This document shows positions 37,470 through 48,801 of a DNA stretch of 64,000 bases, piece by piece. Source of the DNA: Shinisaurus crocodilurus (lineage: Eukaryota; Chordata; Lepidosauria; Squamata; Shinisauridae); NCBI GenBank assembly GCA_021292165.1, contig CM037878.1, forward strand, positions 254,559,921 through 254,623,920. The letters run 5' to 3'. Position numbers and translations under genes: made by a program. Each line of letters starts with the position of its first letter. Position 1 is the stretch's first letter. Under the pieces are notes generated by a model. The model worked only from the letters and a program-made list of their open reading frames with translations. It was not told the origin of the DNA and did no database searches.

Positions 37470-37958
37470 ATGTACAAAAAGGAGTATATGAGGGAACATT
37501 GTGTACAAATATGCAAACATTAGAGACAATTGCATACAAAAAGGCATAGGTCTGAGAAAAATGTGTATAATAAGGAAAACGGCATACAAGAACCCCGCAA
37601 GACCAGTACAGGTCAGCAAAGAGAGGTGTATGACACAACCTTTTATTTTATTTTTGTCTATGCAACTATTTACTTACCATTTTTTGCTTAATGATTTAAT
37701 GAAAGGGGAGAGAATCAGGGCAGGGGGGGCAGAAGGAGGGGGGAGGGTTTACTGTTTGCATTGTATTGGAAAATGAAAAACAGCTAATAAACTGTTAATA
37801 ACAAAAAATATATGTGAATGTTTGTGTGAAGAAAAATGTGCGAAGAATGCATACAACTTTTTATGCAGACTTTAAACACATCATTCACAAACTGATGCAG
37901 AAATGGAATGGAATGAACTTGTGCTTGCAAAAATGCAAGCAGATTTGTCCATCCCTAA
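37470..37958. repeat. AT-rich dispersed repeat, copy 1
   Basis: A-rich DNA with repeated 'tgcatacaa' and 'gaaaaatgtg' words that ends 'gatttgtccatccctaa'. The same flavour and ending occur at 51860-52113. The borders are uncertain. Confidence 0.35.
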
Positions 37959-39034
37959 GTAGGCATCCTTTCCACTAGTACTGCAAATTAACTGAGTTAT
38001 CTCATCCAGCCAAAGGAATCAATTGTATATCACAAGCTGCAACAGAGGAGACTCTATTAAGAATTGGCAGTTGTTCAGTTGGTATGCATATTTAGTACTA
38101 AGTTTGTTGGTATAAGCCATTTTAGAGTGAACCAAATGAACAGTGCCTTGCATAAAACCTAGGGTTGGATCCAGATTTAGGTGCATGCAACTGGGCTTAT
38201 GGAAGAGGAAGCCCCCTCCTCCCCATGGCAGCCTCCCCATACCCCTAAAAATGCTACACAGTAGGGTATGTGGGATGTTGAGCGGGGGACAAAGGATCCC
38301 CGAAAACCAGGCAGAGGCATCTTCTATGAACAGAACCCTTCCATCTATGGAAGGCAGATCCTGGATCCAACTCCTTCTGTGTGAACCAGGTGTTATCATT
38401 ATGCTCCAAAGGAAAAACCTGGCACTTCCTCCCCTTAGTATTTAGCCAATAACTTAAACTTATAACTATCTTAATATGTGTGTATGGTACAGAACTCATT
38501 GATTCTAGTGCCTTGGGAGATGTTTTAAACTTTCAGATAATGAGGCGCTGGGATAAACAGAAATGATATTTACTTATAGATACATAGGAGAGGTAATTTG
38601 AATTCAGATAACATGGACTTCTACGCTCTGTGGATTCAGATAACAGGGTTGCACTGTATTTCTTAGAGGGAAGAAAGAGAATGAAATATAGCTCTTGTAG
38701 AAGCAAACACACAGGGGATTGAAAGCAGTGGCTTTCATCCTCTAAATATGGTCGCATTAGCTTGATTCTTCCCCATTCATGGGCTTCTCAGCCTAGAGTA
38801 CTCTGGAATACCTGAGATGGTTCTTCCTGGTAACTGGTGAGAGATCACTAGGTTTTAGAGATTGACATGCTGGCCTTTCTGATTCTACCCAAGGACTACT
38901 TCAGCATTATTCCATTTGGAAATTGATTAGCAAATGGAGTGATTCACATAATCACACTTTGCATGTCATGATTGCAAGTATCACACAACAACCTAGCTGC
39001 ATTAATTTGTTGCAACAAGAAAAACAAAGAAACA
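37959..39034. other. Unassigned sequence, no gene seen
   Basis: No gene. The 126-codon minus frame and the 100-codon plus frame at 38019-38445 overlap each other and have no domain. Confidence 0.4.
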
Positions 39035-39155
39035 CAGGGGTGGGCAACTTGTGGCCCACCAGATGTTTTGGCCTGTAACTACCATCAGTCCTAGCAAGTA
39101 TAGTCAATGGTGAAGGATCATGGGAATTGTAGATCAAAATATCTGGAGGGCCCTG
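39035..39155. mobile_element. MITE related to family 4
   Basis: Starts caggggtgggcaacttgtgg and ends atctggagggccctg. The interior has ccaccagatgttttggcctg paired with gatcaaaatatctggaggg. CAGGGG/CCCTG ends suggest a hAT origin. Confidence 0.6.
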
Positions 39156-39402
39156 CACATATTAAAGACTAAGGCCATACGTATATTGCAAAATGAAATC
39201 AGTTTTATAGCCCTTTAACTCTCATGGCTTCCCCTAAAGAATTCTGGGAGCTTTAGTTTGATGAGATATTAAGAATTTTCAGTCACAGATCTATAGTCCC
39301 TCCTTACAGAACAACAGTTCCTAGGGTTCCATGAGAAGGCACCGTGATTGTTAAACAAGTTTTAGTAGGGCTGCATTTAAGCCAATCTATAACATGAGTT
39401 TT

Positions 39403-39492
39403 ACACTGTAATCCTACGCACATTACTTAGAAGTGAGTTCTATTACGTTCAGAGGGACCTACTCCCAGGTAAGTCTGTATAGGCTTGCAGCC
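39403..39492. mobile_element. Palindromic MITE, family 2 copy e
   Basis: ctgtaatcctacgcacatta, a disrupted centre ctattacgttcagagggacc, and the right arm ccaggtaagtctgtataggc. Confidence 0.6.
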
Positions 39493-39604
39493 ATAGTCAA
39501 TTACTCAACTGATTACATTAGCATAAATTTGCATAAAACTAAAACAGTAGTTCTGAACCAGAAATACACTTCCTTTGTTTTTAGCTGATGCCCATTTTTA
39601 TTAA

Positions 39605-41195
39605 TAGCTGTTGCCCGTGGCTTCGCTCGCGTGGATTTTAGGATTTGGTACAATTGTTTTTAAAAGAAACATGGAATCCCACCTCCCCCCGGGACTACCA
39701 GCTCCCCCCCCGGGACTACACAATGAAATCCCTGCTCCCCCCCCGGACTACACAATGAAATCCCTCTTCCCTTTCCCCCGGGACTGCACAATGAAATCCC
39801 TGCTCCCCCCTCCGGGACTGTACAATGAAATCCCTGCTTCCCCCCCCCCCGGGACTACACAATCAAATCTCTGTCCGCCCCCCCAGGACTGCACAATGAA
39901 ATCCCAGCTCCCCCCTGGACTACGCAACAATGAATTCCCTGTCCCCCCCCCCCCGGGACTATGCAACAATCAAATCCCTGCTTCCCACCCCCCGAGACCA
40001 CACAATGTAATCCCAGCTCCCCCCCCCCCCCGGGACTACACAACAGTGAAATCCCTGCTCCTCCCCGGGACTACGCAACAATGAAATTGCAGCTTGCTCC
40101 CCCCCAGACTACACAGCAATAAAATCCCTGTTCCCCCTCCCCCCCGGACCTACCCAACAATGAAATCCCACCCCCACCCTACACCATGTAGGCCCCGGCT
40201 GCAGTGCATATGAACATTCTGTTTTGACATAGGAGAGATTTGCATATCCGCTCCTGATTGGGCCCCTGTGATGGCAGTTCATACGAACATTCTAAATGTT
40301 GTTGGAGTGATTTGCTTAACCACTCCTGAATGGCCCCTGTGAACATTCCAAGTGATGCCATTGGCTATCATCTATTTTGGGCCGTACAGGCGCAGTGATG
40401 GCTTTTTCGGAGATTTAAACCTGCCAGTCTTTGTCCCTGGGTGATGGAGAGTATGCGTGCCAGGTTTGGGGCGAATCCGTCCAACCGTGTAGGAGCCTAT
40501 GCGATGCACACAAACACCCGGACACACGGACACACAGACACACAGGATTTGGGACTCCCCCCCCCCCAACAATCATTCTCTGACTGAAAGTGTAACATTT
40601 AGGCTGGGTGCTGGCAGCAGACAACTTTTCTGACAGAAATATCTGATCTTAAAGAAAAATCAGGTTAGTCCTGAGAGTCTACAGGTGATGAAGAGTGACC
40701 GTGCCAAGTTTGGGTAGATCCGTCAAAACGTGATGGAGCCTATGCGATGACGCCCCACACACAACAGTCATTCAGTCATTTAAAAAGTTTCCCTCCCTTT
40801 TCACCCCCTCAGAGAACATTCTAAATGGCCTAGGGGAGATTTGCATACCCACCCCTATTGGCCCCTGCAGGAATTAATAGGAACATTCTAAGTGTTGTAT
40901 GGGCTATTTGCATAACTGCTCCTATTGGCTCCTGCAGCAATTATGAGGTGAGACTGACTTGCATAACTGCTCCCCTGTTGTTTTACCCATAGGAGATATG
41001 AGAGTAGGGCGATTTTGCCCCCTTTTTTCACCCGCTTAAGGACGGAATTTCCAAAAACCCTTCCTTAGTGGGTGTCTGCATCATAAAAGCAATGTTCCTT
41101 CAAAATTTTCACGTTCCTAGATTAAATGGTTTGAGCTGGGCATTGATGAGTCAGTCAATCAGTCAGTCAGGACTTCTTCTTTTATATATATAGAT
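39605..41195. mobile_element. Composite dispersed repeat of unknown class
   Basis: The region opens with agctgttgcccgtggcttcg and closes with agtcagtcagtcaggac plus ttttatatatatag. Inside are: a C-rich minisatellite (39670-40190); about four copies of a roughly 70-bp block starting 'gaacattct' and containing 'gatttgcata...ctcctattgg'; and two copies of a block with 'gtgccaagtttgggtagatccgt' followed by 'ggagcctatgcgatg' (40468 and 40703). Similar 'cccgtggcttcg' and 'gatccgtc' words are common in animal repeats, but I cannot name the family. No protein is encoded. Confidence 0.55.
39670..40190. repeat. C-rich minisatellite, about 12 units of 35-45 bp
   Basis: Each unit has the form (C)5-12 GGGACTACACAATGAAATCC CTGCTC. 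Variants insert CAA after the ACTACACA word or lose single bases. The 157-codon frame over it is only the repeat read in changing phases. Confidence 0.85.
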
Positions 41196-41847
41196 AATAT
41201 TTTAAACAAAGAAATCTGCTGCCTGATTAACTGGGGTACTTTTATTTCATAAAAAATTGCTTTTTAACTGATTAATCTTACCGATTAATCAATTAAATGT
41301 TGTAGCACTAGTTTTAAGTCTAGATATGGCATAATAAGTTAACTCAAGGATATATTGATTGGAACATCCATCATACGTCAGGTATCCTGCACGTAGCCTT
41401 CTTTATTATGTCACTGATAGAGGCCCACTGTAATGCTTAAGGGAAGGAGACAGAATGGAAGTCAAGGGGAGGGGCTCAGCAACTGAATCACGAATCTAAC
41501 CCCTGTAAATTCTCCCTCTCCTGGAATGAAAATAATGAGTTTCAGGTAAAGTGGAGATGGCTTGGAATGTCATCTGATATATCTGTTTGAAAATGGCTTC
41601 TATGAACACAGTGGTAAGAATTATTTCTGGCAGAATAATAGCCTTAAGTTGCTATTAGGATAACAACTGAACTAACCCAGATGCTTACTCAGTGCAAATT
41701 GTTTTCAAAGTGTGCTTGGGAAAATGTAACAGTGAAAGTCACCAATCTCAGCTCTGCCTATGTATGTGTTCACATAGGTATGCAATACTGATAGTATATG
41801 AGAGACTTCCCTCCTCTTATCAGTGTGTGTGTGTGTGTGTATGCACA

Positions 41848-41879
<32 letters not shown>

Positions 41880-43281
41880 AATATGATGGGGCACATCCTT
41901 CCAATCAGATTGATGTTTGCTTAAGAGAACCCTCTGGGTAAAAGCAATTCAGTTTAATTTAGTGAGTGATTATCAGCATGATACGCTACAGAAACATTGG
42001 CATGACAAGCTGGCACAGAAGGAAGAAAGACTGGCACCAGTGTGATTTTCTCAGGTACAGGTAGGACATGGGGAGGATAAGGTACAGTTGCAAGTTTTTC
42101 CGTTCAGCCTGTCAAAAGCAGTGTCACCAGCAGCTGATAGCAAGGGACTGTTATAAAGGAAGCACATCCCATTCTGCACTCCACCCCACCCCATGCCTCT
42201 GCCTTTCATTTCAGGTTCATGTTTGACAACAAGCTCTTCCTTCCCTGCTTGCTTCTATTAAATTACTTCCCGTAAGAGACGGTGGGGGGGGATATGGGGA
42301 CTTTTTTTTTTTACTTGTAACTGGCAGCTGGGCTGAAAACATTAATTACATGCAGCAAATTGCTAAACTGATACACGGTCAGAGGCTAATGCACCAGAGG
42401 TGTGGACCACCCTGCTGTGTTCCCCTGCCCCTTGGGGATTCCCAAGCAAAGCAGCTTTGCTTATTGGCCCTGTCTCTTTGCCTCTCATGTGCTGCACTAT
42501 GGCTGTGTGTGCAGTCTGTCAGCTCTTCTTCCTTCACCCTTCCTCTTACATTATTTAAGTCAAGATGTATCTTCACTATCGTTTTCTCGGTTCCATCAGC
42601 CCTTCCCTTGGAGGCAGGGTTGCAGGGACGGGATGTACGGGGGCATCCATTCAAAGTAATCCACTGTTCATGTGGGCTTGAGCGTCTTCCAGTCATTAAA
42701 GAGAAGACTGCACTCCTCGAGGCACCTTGAAATTAGGTAGCTGATTTACTCTTGTATCTCGCTCTGGGCTATGATATTGTCAGATACTGTCTAAGAAACA
42801 GAATTTCAGCTACAAGCCTTCTGCGGCAGAGGGGTTTGCAACTACATATTGCATGAAGAAAAGGTACACTCTGAGAGCCTGTGCTTTTCTCTTTCTGAAC
42901 CCAATGCTTCAAAGACTATGGAGGGGAGCAATGCACAAATGTGGAAAATCTGCAAAACACTCGTACTAATTTAGACAGCGGCTAAGGTGGTATAACTAGC
43001 ACCCACCTGACATGGGTAGCTAGCTATACAGTTAAGAAAGATCAATGAATATTTCAACCTTGCTGCACAGATATTCATAAGATTTCACCCCAGGGGTGGA
43101 GCCATTTGTGTAATGACTGTAACCAGCTGTGTATGTGGAGGTAGTTCTGCAAAGCATTTAGAAATCCTCCGAGATAGAAATGTGAATTGGTGACGATGAT
43201 GGTGGTGGAAGCAATGGTAGTTCCTCTAATAATGAGTTTTGCTTCTAAACCTAGAATCAAATGTTAACCCATTGCTCAGGA
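41196..43281. other. Unassigned sequence with a GT microsatellite
   Basis: (GT)n runs at 41823-41840 and 41849-41872 are the only clear structure. Paired antisense frames at 42350-42730 have no domain. Confidence 0.4.
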
Positions 43282-43282
43282 G

Positions 43283-43741
43283 AATCATAGAATCATAGAA
43301 AAGTAGAGTTGGAAGGGGCCTATAAAGCCATCGAGTCCAACCCCCTGCTCAATGCAGGAATCCAGGTCAAAGCATCCCTGACAGATCGCCATCCAGCTGC
43401 ACCTTGAATGCCTCCAGAGTGGGAGAGCCCACCACCTCCCTAGGTAGTTGGTTCCATTGGCGTATTGCTCTAACAGTCAGGAAATTTTTCCTGATGTCCA
43501 GGTGGAATCTAGGTTCCTGTAACTTGAGCCCATTATTCTGTGTCCTGCAAACTGGGATGATCGAGAAGAGATCCTGACCCTCCTCTGTGTGACAACCCTT
43601 CAAGTACTGGAAAAGTGCCTTGCAGGAAAAAAGGTGGGGTATAAATATAATAAATAAATAAAAATAAAATATCTCCCCTCAGTCTCCTCTTCTGAAGGCT
43701 AAACATGCCCAGTTCTTTCAGTCTCTCCTCATAGGTAGGAC
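43283..43741 (-). mobile_element. CR1 LINE 3' end, interrupted by a short tail insertion
   Basis: The minus strand reads out a CR1 ORF2 C-terminus ([53 protein letters not shown]) with the stop, then a 3' UTR that ends in the octamer-like ttctatgattctatgatt at 43283-43300. The frame is interrupted by foreign tail sequence at about 43619-43669. It is a 5'-truncated relic. Confidence 0.85.
43619..43669 (+). mobile_element. Micro-insertion of a LINE/SINE 3' tail
   Basis: ccttgcaggaaaaaaggtgg followed by ggtataaatataataaataa is a plus-strand 3' tail of another retroposon. It sits between CR1 sequence that resumes with tatctcccctcagtctcctc. It is about 50 bp, an extreme 5' truncation. Confidence 0.6.
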
Positions 43742-44705
43742 ATCTTGGCGACCTTCAGGATGTAGAGCCCTATCCATACAAACAAACGCATGTTCCTTAT
43801 CTGAATAGGGAGTGTATAAAGAACGTGGCCTTTCATTTCCATGCATAGGGTCATGATTGCGCTGTTGCAGTGAAGACAGGTAAGGTAATGATAGATGATG
43901 GCAGCTGAACTAACAAGATCTGTGTATGGAAATGCATGAAGACTGGTGGGAATGATGTTGACATTCATGCCATGTAATAGATGTAGTGATAATGAAGAAC
44001 AAATGGGAGGGGCAACTCCCCCTCGACTGTTTTTTGTTTTTTTTACCAAATGGAGATTCAGTAGGGAGTTTGAATTTATATTGGCCCCACAGAATGGCAA
44101 ACACAGAGTAGGTAAAATGATACCTTTGATCAGACCAACAACTTGTTTAAAAGATTTGCAATTATGGATTGGTCACCTTTAGTAAACCAGGCTCTAAAGC
44201 ACAGGAGACAGACTTGACAATGTTTATTTCTCTTAAACATATTTAACCGTTTTTACAATATTTGTCATCTACACCAGTTTAACTTGGTGGAGACATTCCC
44301 AAGTAACTAGAAAGACCCACCTTCCCCTTTCCTAAGGCCCTGATTCAAACCACCACCCCCAAGCTGTGTTTTGCAAAAGTAAAAGACATTGAGGAATCCA
44401 ATTACAGATCTCTTGTTCACGTTTAAATTGGCCCTGAGAAGATTCATATTGGCTTGAAGAAGGGGCATGATGAATCTACAGTAGAGGGATGTGAGGCTCT
44501 GATGTTCATCTGATAGTTCTCCTGAACTTCAGTTTCCTTCTTTCTAAATTCTAGGACTGGACTTCATCTTCATGTTTCATCTATACCTAACATCCTACTT
44601 CCTCATCTGTCTGCTGTATCTAACCTTTATTTAACTGCTGTCAGCACTCCCAAATGTCCTTTGGCATGGATCTTCCTGGATAATGGAAAGTCATATTCAG
44701 GGTGC
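43742..44705. other. Unassigned sequence, no gene seen
   Basis: The 123-codon minus frame at 43729-44100 partly overlaps the CR1 relic and has no domain. Confidence 0.4.
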
Positions 44706-44713
44706 TTCTAGAC

Positions 44714-44824
44714 CAGTGTTCTCCAACCTTGGGTCCCCAGATGTTTTTGGCCTAGCTGGCTGGCTGGGACATGCTGGGAGTTGTAGGCCAAAAACATCTG
44801 GGGACCCAAGGTTGGAGAACACTA
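44714..44824. mobile_element. Palindromic hAT-type MITE, family 3 copy a
   Basis: cagtgttctccaaccttggg at the left pairs with cccaaggttggagaacact at the right, and gatgtttttggcct pairs with aggccaaaaacatc. A perfect 8-bp duplication ttctagac flanks it (44706-44713 and 44825-44832). Confidence 0.88.
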
Positions 44825-44832
44825 TTCTAGAC

Positions 44833-46046
44833 AGAGTGATCCTAGCGATAACAATTGGAAGGTATTGGGCAATTATTCCTTCTTTTCTTACTAACCGATT
44901 TTCCATGGTAAGGGGAAAAAACAACACTGGAGGAAATGGTGAGAAAACGCAGGAGGGCTACGAGTGGAAGACATCATCATGTGGAAAAAATAACATGAAT
45001 GGGGCATGGCGATGGTGCCATAAAAGCTTCACTGGGAAGCACCCTCCGTTTAGCTTTCCTAAGAACTTGACTGTTAATGGAACAGCCTTAGCTCTCTCCC
45101 CACCTCCATTTATTTCATCCCCAAACCAGCTTTGGAAAGACTTTGCAGGTCCTTCCAAAGCTGCCGACTGTCAGAACAACTTCAGCTGCAGCAGCGATGG
45201 GCCCCATGCCACCAGCAGCATCCATGGCCTTCCAGCGGCTGACAAGGACTAATTAGGAAATGAAACATTAGTTAAGTCGCTCTCAATTAGGGCCAGAATA
45301 ACGTTTTCCTGGCAGCACTGGGGCGCTTTAACTGCTGGTCTCACGATGACTGTGAGCACATCAGACTTGCTGAAGGAGCTTTAATGTTTAACATATGTTG
45401 GAGGATTACAGAAAACCTTTCAGCTGTGACATTTTCTGTGTGCTCCCTGCTTTTTCTATCCCCTGCAGCAAACAGTGAATGGTGAGAGCTACAGCACAAG
45501 AAAGATGCTCAAAGCAATTGCCAACAAGAAATCCCCCCCTACATTTTAATGCAGGCGGGCCTGTGACAAACAGCCGTCTTTCTTCCCCACAAAAAAAACA
45601 ATAAGGTTTGAAAGTATCCAAGAAGCCTCAAACCAAGGCCAATTTTGGATAACTTTTCCAGTTAGCAAAGCATAAAAAATGGGGAGGTCAAGAGGGAGGT
45701 GAGCTTGGGACACAAACCAGATGAAGCTAAGCTACATCTGAGGGGGCCACAGAGGAACAGAAAGCAATAAGCAAAAACCTAATCCCCATCAAAGCACACA
45801 ATGAAAGAATAAACATCTTTTTTTTTAAAGCTCTTGTTACCATAGAGGATAAATTTATTGTGGGGAAGGTATTAAAATTAAGAAAATACCAGAGAACTAG
45901 AGTGTGCATGTTTCTCGCCTTTATACAGACTTTTCATATGACACTACAGTTTGTGCAGAAATGTGACAGCAAAAATAAAATAGGATCAGAAGAGAAGGTT
46001 CAGATTCCAGGATCCTTTGGAAAGATGAACAGAGAGACCATAATTT
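44833..46046. other. Unassigned sequence with candidate conserved blocks
   Basis: No gene is called. A 189-codon frame (44683-45252) begins inside the MITE, so its N-terminal part is transposon sequence, and the rest has no domain. 45240-45420 is repeat-free with CAATTAG and ATTAGTTAAG words and could be conserved non-coding DNA. This is speculative. Confidence 0.3.
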
Positions 46047-46205
46047 GGGAGGGACAGTGGCTCACTGGTACAACACATGATTTGCATGAAGGTTCCAGGT
46101 CTAATCCCTGGCAACTGTAGCAAGAAGGATGAGGTACCAAGTGATGTGAAAGGCATCTCTTTGCCTGCAAGCCTGGAGAACTGATGCCAGTCAGTAATGG
46201 GCTAG
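46047..46205 (+). mobile_element. tRNA-derived SINE (second family), plus copy
   Basis: gggagggacagtggctcact, then 'aggttccaggtctaatccct' (a B-box-like segment), then 'gatgtgaaaggcatctcttt' and 'tgccagtcagtaatgggcta' follow the layout of a squamate tRNA-headed SINE. It is the same family as 46545-46738 in the opposite orientation. Confidence 0.7.
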
Positions 46206-46207
46206 TT

Positions 46208-46529
46208 CAGGGGTGGGTCCCTAGCCTGCATGTGGCCCCTGTCACCCCAATGTTGCTTACTGCTGTGGCAGTGGGGGGAAATAGTTGCTTTAAGCACTGT
46301 GGGAAAATAGTTGCTTTAAGCACTTGTTTTCAAGCTAAATTTGACCCTTTTAGCACACTGTAGCAGTTTGCTGCTGAATAATGGCAGCAAGGCACCATTT
46401 TGTTGTTGTTGTTGTTGATTTGCTAGGGCCCTGCAGAGCGTGTGGCATCCTGCAGAGTACAGCTGATGGGAGATGGCTGGGGGAGGGGGCAAAAATGGCC
46501 CCTGGACTCCTTGAAGCTGGCCTCTTCTG
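46208..46529. mobile_element. Possible hAT-type insertion between two SINE parts
   Basis: It starts caggggtgggtccctagcct and ends ggcctcttctg. ggctagtt and ggctagat flank it (6 of 8 identical), and the upstream SINE text 'gggctag' resumes after it as 'gggctagatgaac'. A (GTT)n run at 46402-46416 lies inside. The terminal inverted repeat is weak, so this remains tentative. Confidence 0.4.
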
Positions 46530-46544
46530 GGCTAGATGAACATC

Positions 46545-46738
46545 GGAACATAAGAAGCTGCCTTATACTGAGCCAGCCCATGGGTCCATCTAGCCCAGTA
46601 TTGTCGACACTGACTGGCAGCGGCTCTCCTGGGTTCCAGGCAGGAATTTTTTCAGCCCTACGTGGAGATCCCAGGGATCAAACCTGGGACCTTCTGCATA
46701 CAAAGTATGTGCTCTACCACTGAGCCCCAGCCCCTCCC
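46545..46738 (-). mobile_element. tRNA-derived SINE (second family), minus copy
   Basis: On the minus strand the head ggggctcagtggtagagcac, followed by tgcagaaggtcccaggtttg, is a clear tRNA-like A-box/B-box region. The tail ends with the 'agtataaggcagcttctt' text typical of this family. Confidence 0.8.
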
Positions 46739-47639
46739 TGAATAGTCTCACTGGCACAAGGTAGATCCTTACGGGGTAGAAGTACTGAAGGCAGCACCTG
46801 AGTTCAACTGTAGCCCTGTTTTTTGATGAGACTCATCCCATGTTTCCAGAATGAATTTGGCTGTGACATGGTAACTGTAGACCAAGCTGCATGTGCAGTA
46901 AAGTTACCACATTATCATTTTACGATGAGCACACAGGGTGGATTCACTTAACTCACTAAATGGGTCAGTCTGGAACAGTACTTTGGGCTTGGCTTGGCCA
47001 TGAGATGCTGTGAATTCCACTGGGTGGACTTAAGTGAGTTACTCTCTCTCGCAGCTTAATCCACCTCACAGGGTTGTTATGATACTCTGTGAGCAAGGAC
47101 ACAATACATATACAACAAATAAACAAACCATTTGTGGTTTGTGTAGTTTGCCCATGAATCAGGCTAATGGAAGTAAAGGAAAGCCTTTCCACCAAGAGCC
47201 AAATCAGACATGATGGGAAATGCGAATGTGTCCTTGCATTTAATACACATGTTTTAAAAAATTCAAACAGGATCGGGGTGGTGGTGGTGATAATTACTGG
47301 ATTTGCAGCAGGTGCTGCAGTCCTGAAAAAAATCTGTCCTATGAAGTTGCTATTTCAGTTGGGATGAAATTCCTTATGGGTGACAATTGAAAGCAAATGT
47401 AACCCTTTAACCTCCATGCCTGCTATGAGCTGGATAATTATCAGATATTCATGTTAAAGAATGTGTAGGTTAAATGCAAAGGTGCATTAAATGTTACAGC
47501 TAGTTTGGTCCTAACTTTAATGGCCTTGGATTAAGTTTTGGATAAGTTATTCACACATAAGATTAAACAAATTAGCCCTTTTCTGAAATAATCCAAGATA
47601 TTGAAAGCAGCAAGCTCATCGTATAGGAGAAGGATATGA
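46739..47639. other. Unassigned sequence, no gene seen
   Basis: No gene or named repeat. Confidence 0.4.
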
Positions 47640-48655
47640 ACCACTCATCCAGGATTTAATTCTGGATGAAGATACTAACTTGGCATGTATCACAGAGACC
47701 TGGCTGAGGGAAGAGGGGTGTGTGTGTGTCTCCCACAGGTCCCCCCCCCCCCAGGTTATTCTGTGGTTCAGCATGATAGAGTGGAAGCAGTTTCTAAGAA
47801 TTCTATCTCACTAACCAGGTGCTCCATCTAATTTTGAGTGCTTGCTTCTGTGGTTTGGGTGGCCAGGACCATGTAGGGATTTTGCTGGTGTACCGTCTGC
47901 CCCACTGCTCAAGAGTCTACCTTCCTGAACTAGCCGGGATGATCTTGGTACTGGTGCTGGATCACCCCAGGTTTCTTGTTCTGGGGGATTTCAAAATTCA
48001 CACTGAGGACACTCAGTCAGATGTGGCTCAGGATTTCATATCCACTATGGCAACCATGGACCTGTCCCAACTAGTATCTGGCCTTATGCATGGGGCACAC
48101 TCTTGATTTGGTATTTTGTTCTGGTGGAGTTTGCGCTCTGAAGGTGGATGAGTTATGTGTGACTCCATGGTCATGGACAAATCACTATCTGCTTAGCTTT
48201 GCACTGGCTGCCAGTATGGCCTTCTGCAGTGGTGGAAGACCAGTTAAAATGGTTCACCCCAGCTACCTGGTGGATCCAAACAGTATCCTGAATGTGCTTG
48301 GGGAATTGCCTGCCTCAATTGTTGTTTGCACTGTCGAAGCCCTGGCTGATCTGTGGAATACAGAAATGGCTCAGGCTGTTGACACTATCACTCCTAGTGG
48401 GGCAGACCCTCTCCCTCCTGATAGAGCCAATTCAGCTCCCTGGTTTAACAGGGAGTTGAGGGCAATGGAACAGGAGGGATGTTGGCTAGGGTGTCATTGG
48501 AGAAAAACATGGGATCAACCCAGCTGAACATGGGTGAAAGGCTGCTTACAGACCTGTACTGGTTTAATTATTTTAAATTGCTATGCACTACCTTGAAGGC
48601 TCTTGAGCAAATAAAGCAGTATATAGATGTTAATAATGAACAAACAAACAAATAT
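47640..48655 (+). mobile_element. L2-like LINE: endonuclease domain joined to 3' tail
   Basis: The translation gives LILDEDTNLACITETWLREE (about 47661), then VGILLVYRLPHCSRVYLPEL, FLVLGDFKIHTED, a frameshift near 48095, and HTLDLVF. These are the ordered motifs of an apurinic/apyrimidinic-type endonuclease at the start of LINE ORF2. 'GDFK' stands where GDFN is usual. After about 48530 the sequence passes directly to a LINE-type 3' tail (ctcttgagcaaataaagcag...aacaaacaaacaaa). The reverse transcriptase (over 2 kb) is therefore missing, and the copy is internally deleted and dead. Confidence 0.7.
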
Positions 48656-48801
48656 TACGTATTATTAAGTTTCAGTGGTCTATTGGCTGGCAAAACAACC
48701 TTAGGACATATTTCTTATCACAAATCATAGATATGTCAGCCTGTAAATAGCCATAAACATTTTTATGTTATATCAATACATCTATCAGCCACAGGCTGCC
48801 A

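Noticed and set aside
39611..40084. 157-codon proline-rich frame
   Set aside because: It is the C-rich minisatellite translated. The repeat unit changes phase along the array.
39670..40190. CRISPR-like array
   Set aside because: Units are contiguous and degenerate with no unique spacers. The genome is eukaryotic, and this is a minisatellite.
44683..45252. 189-codon plus-strand open frame
   Set aside because: Its first third is the family 3 MITE at 44714-44824, and the rest has no domain, splice context or repeat-independent support.
46690..46735. tRNA gene on the minus strand
   Set aside because: Only the A-box/B-box head of a SINE is present. There is no complete cloverleaf and the SINE body follows.
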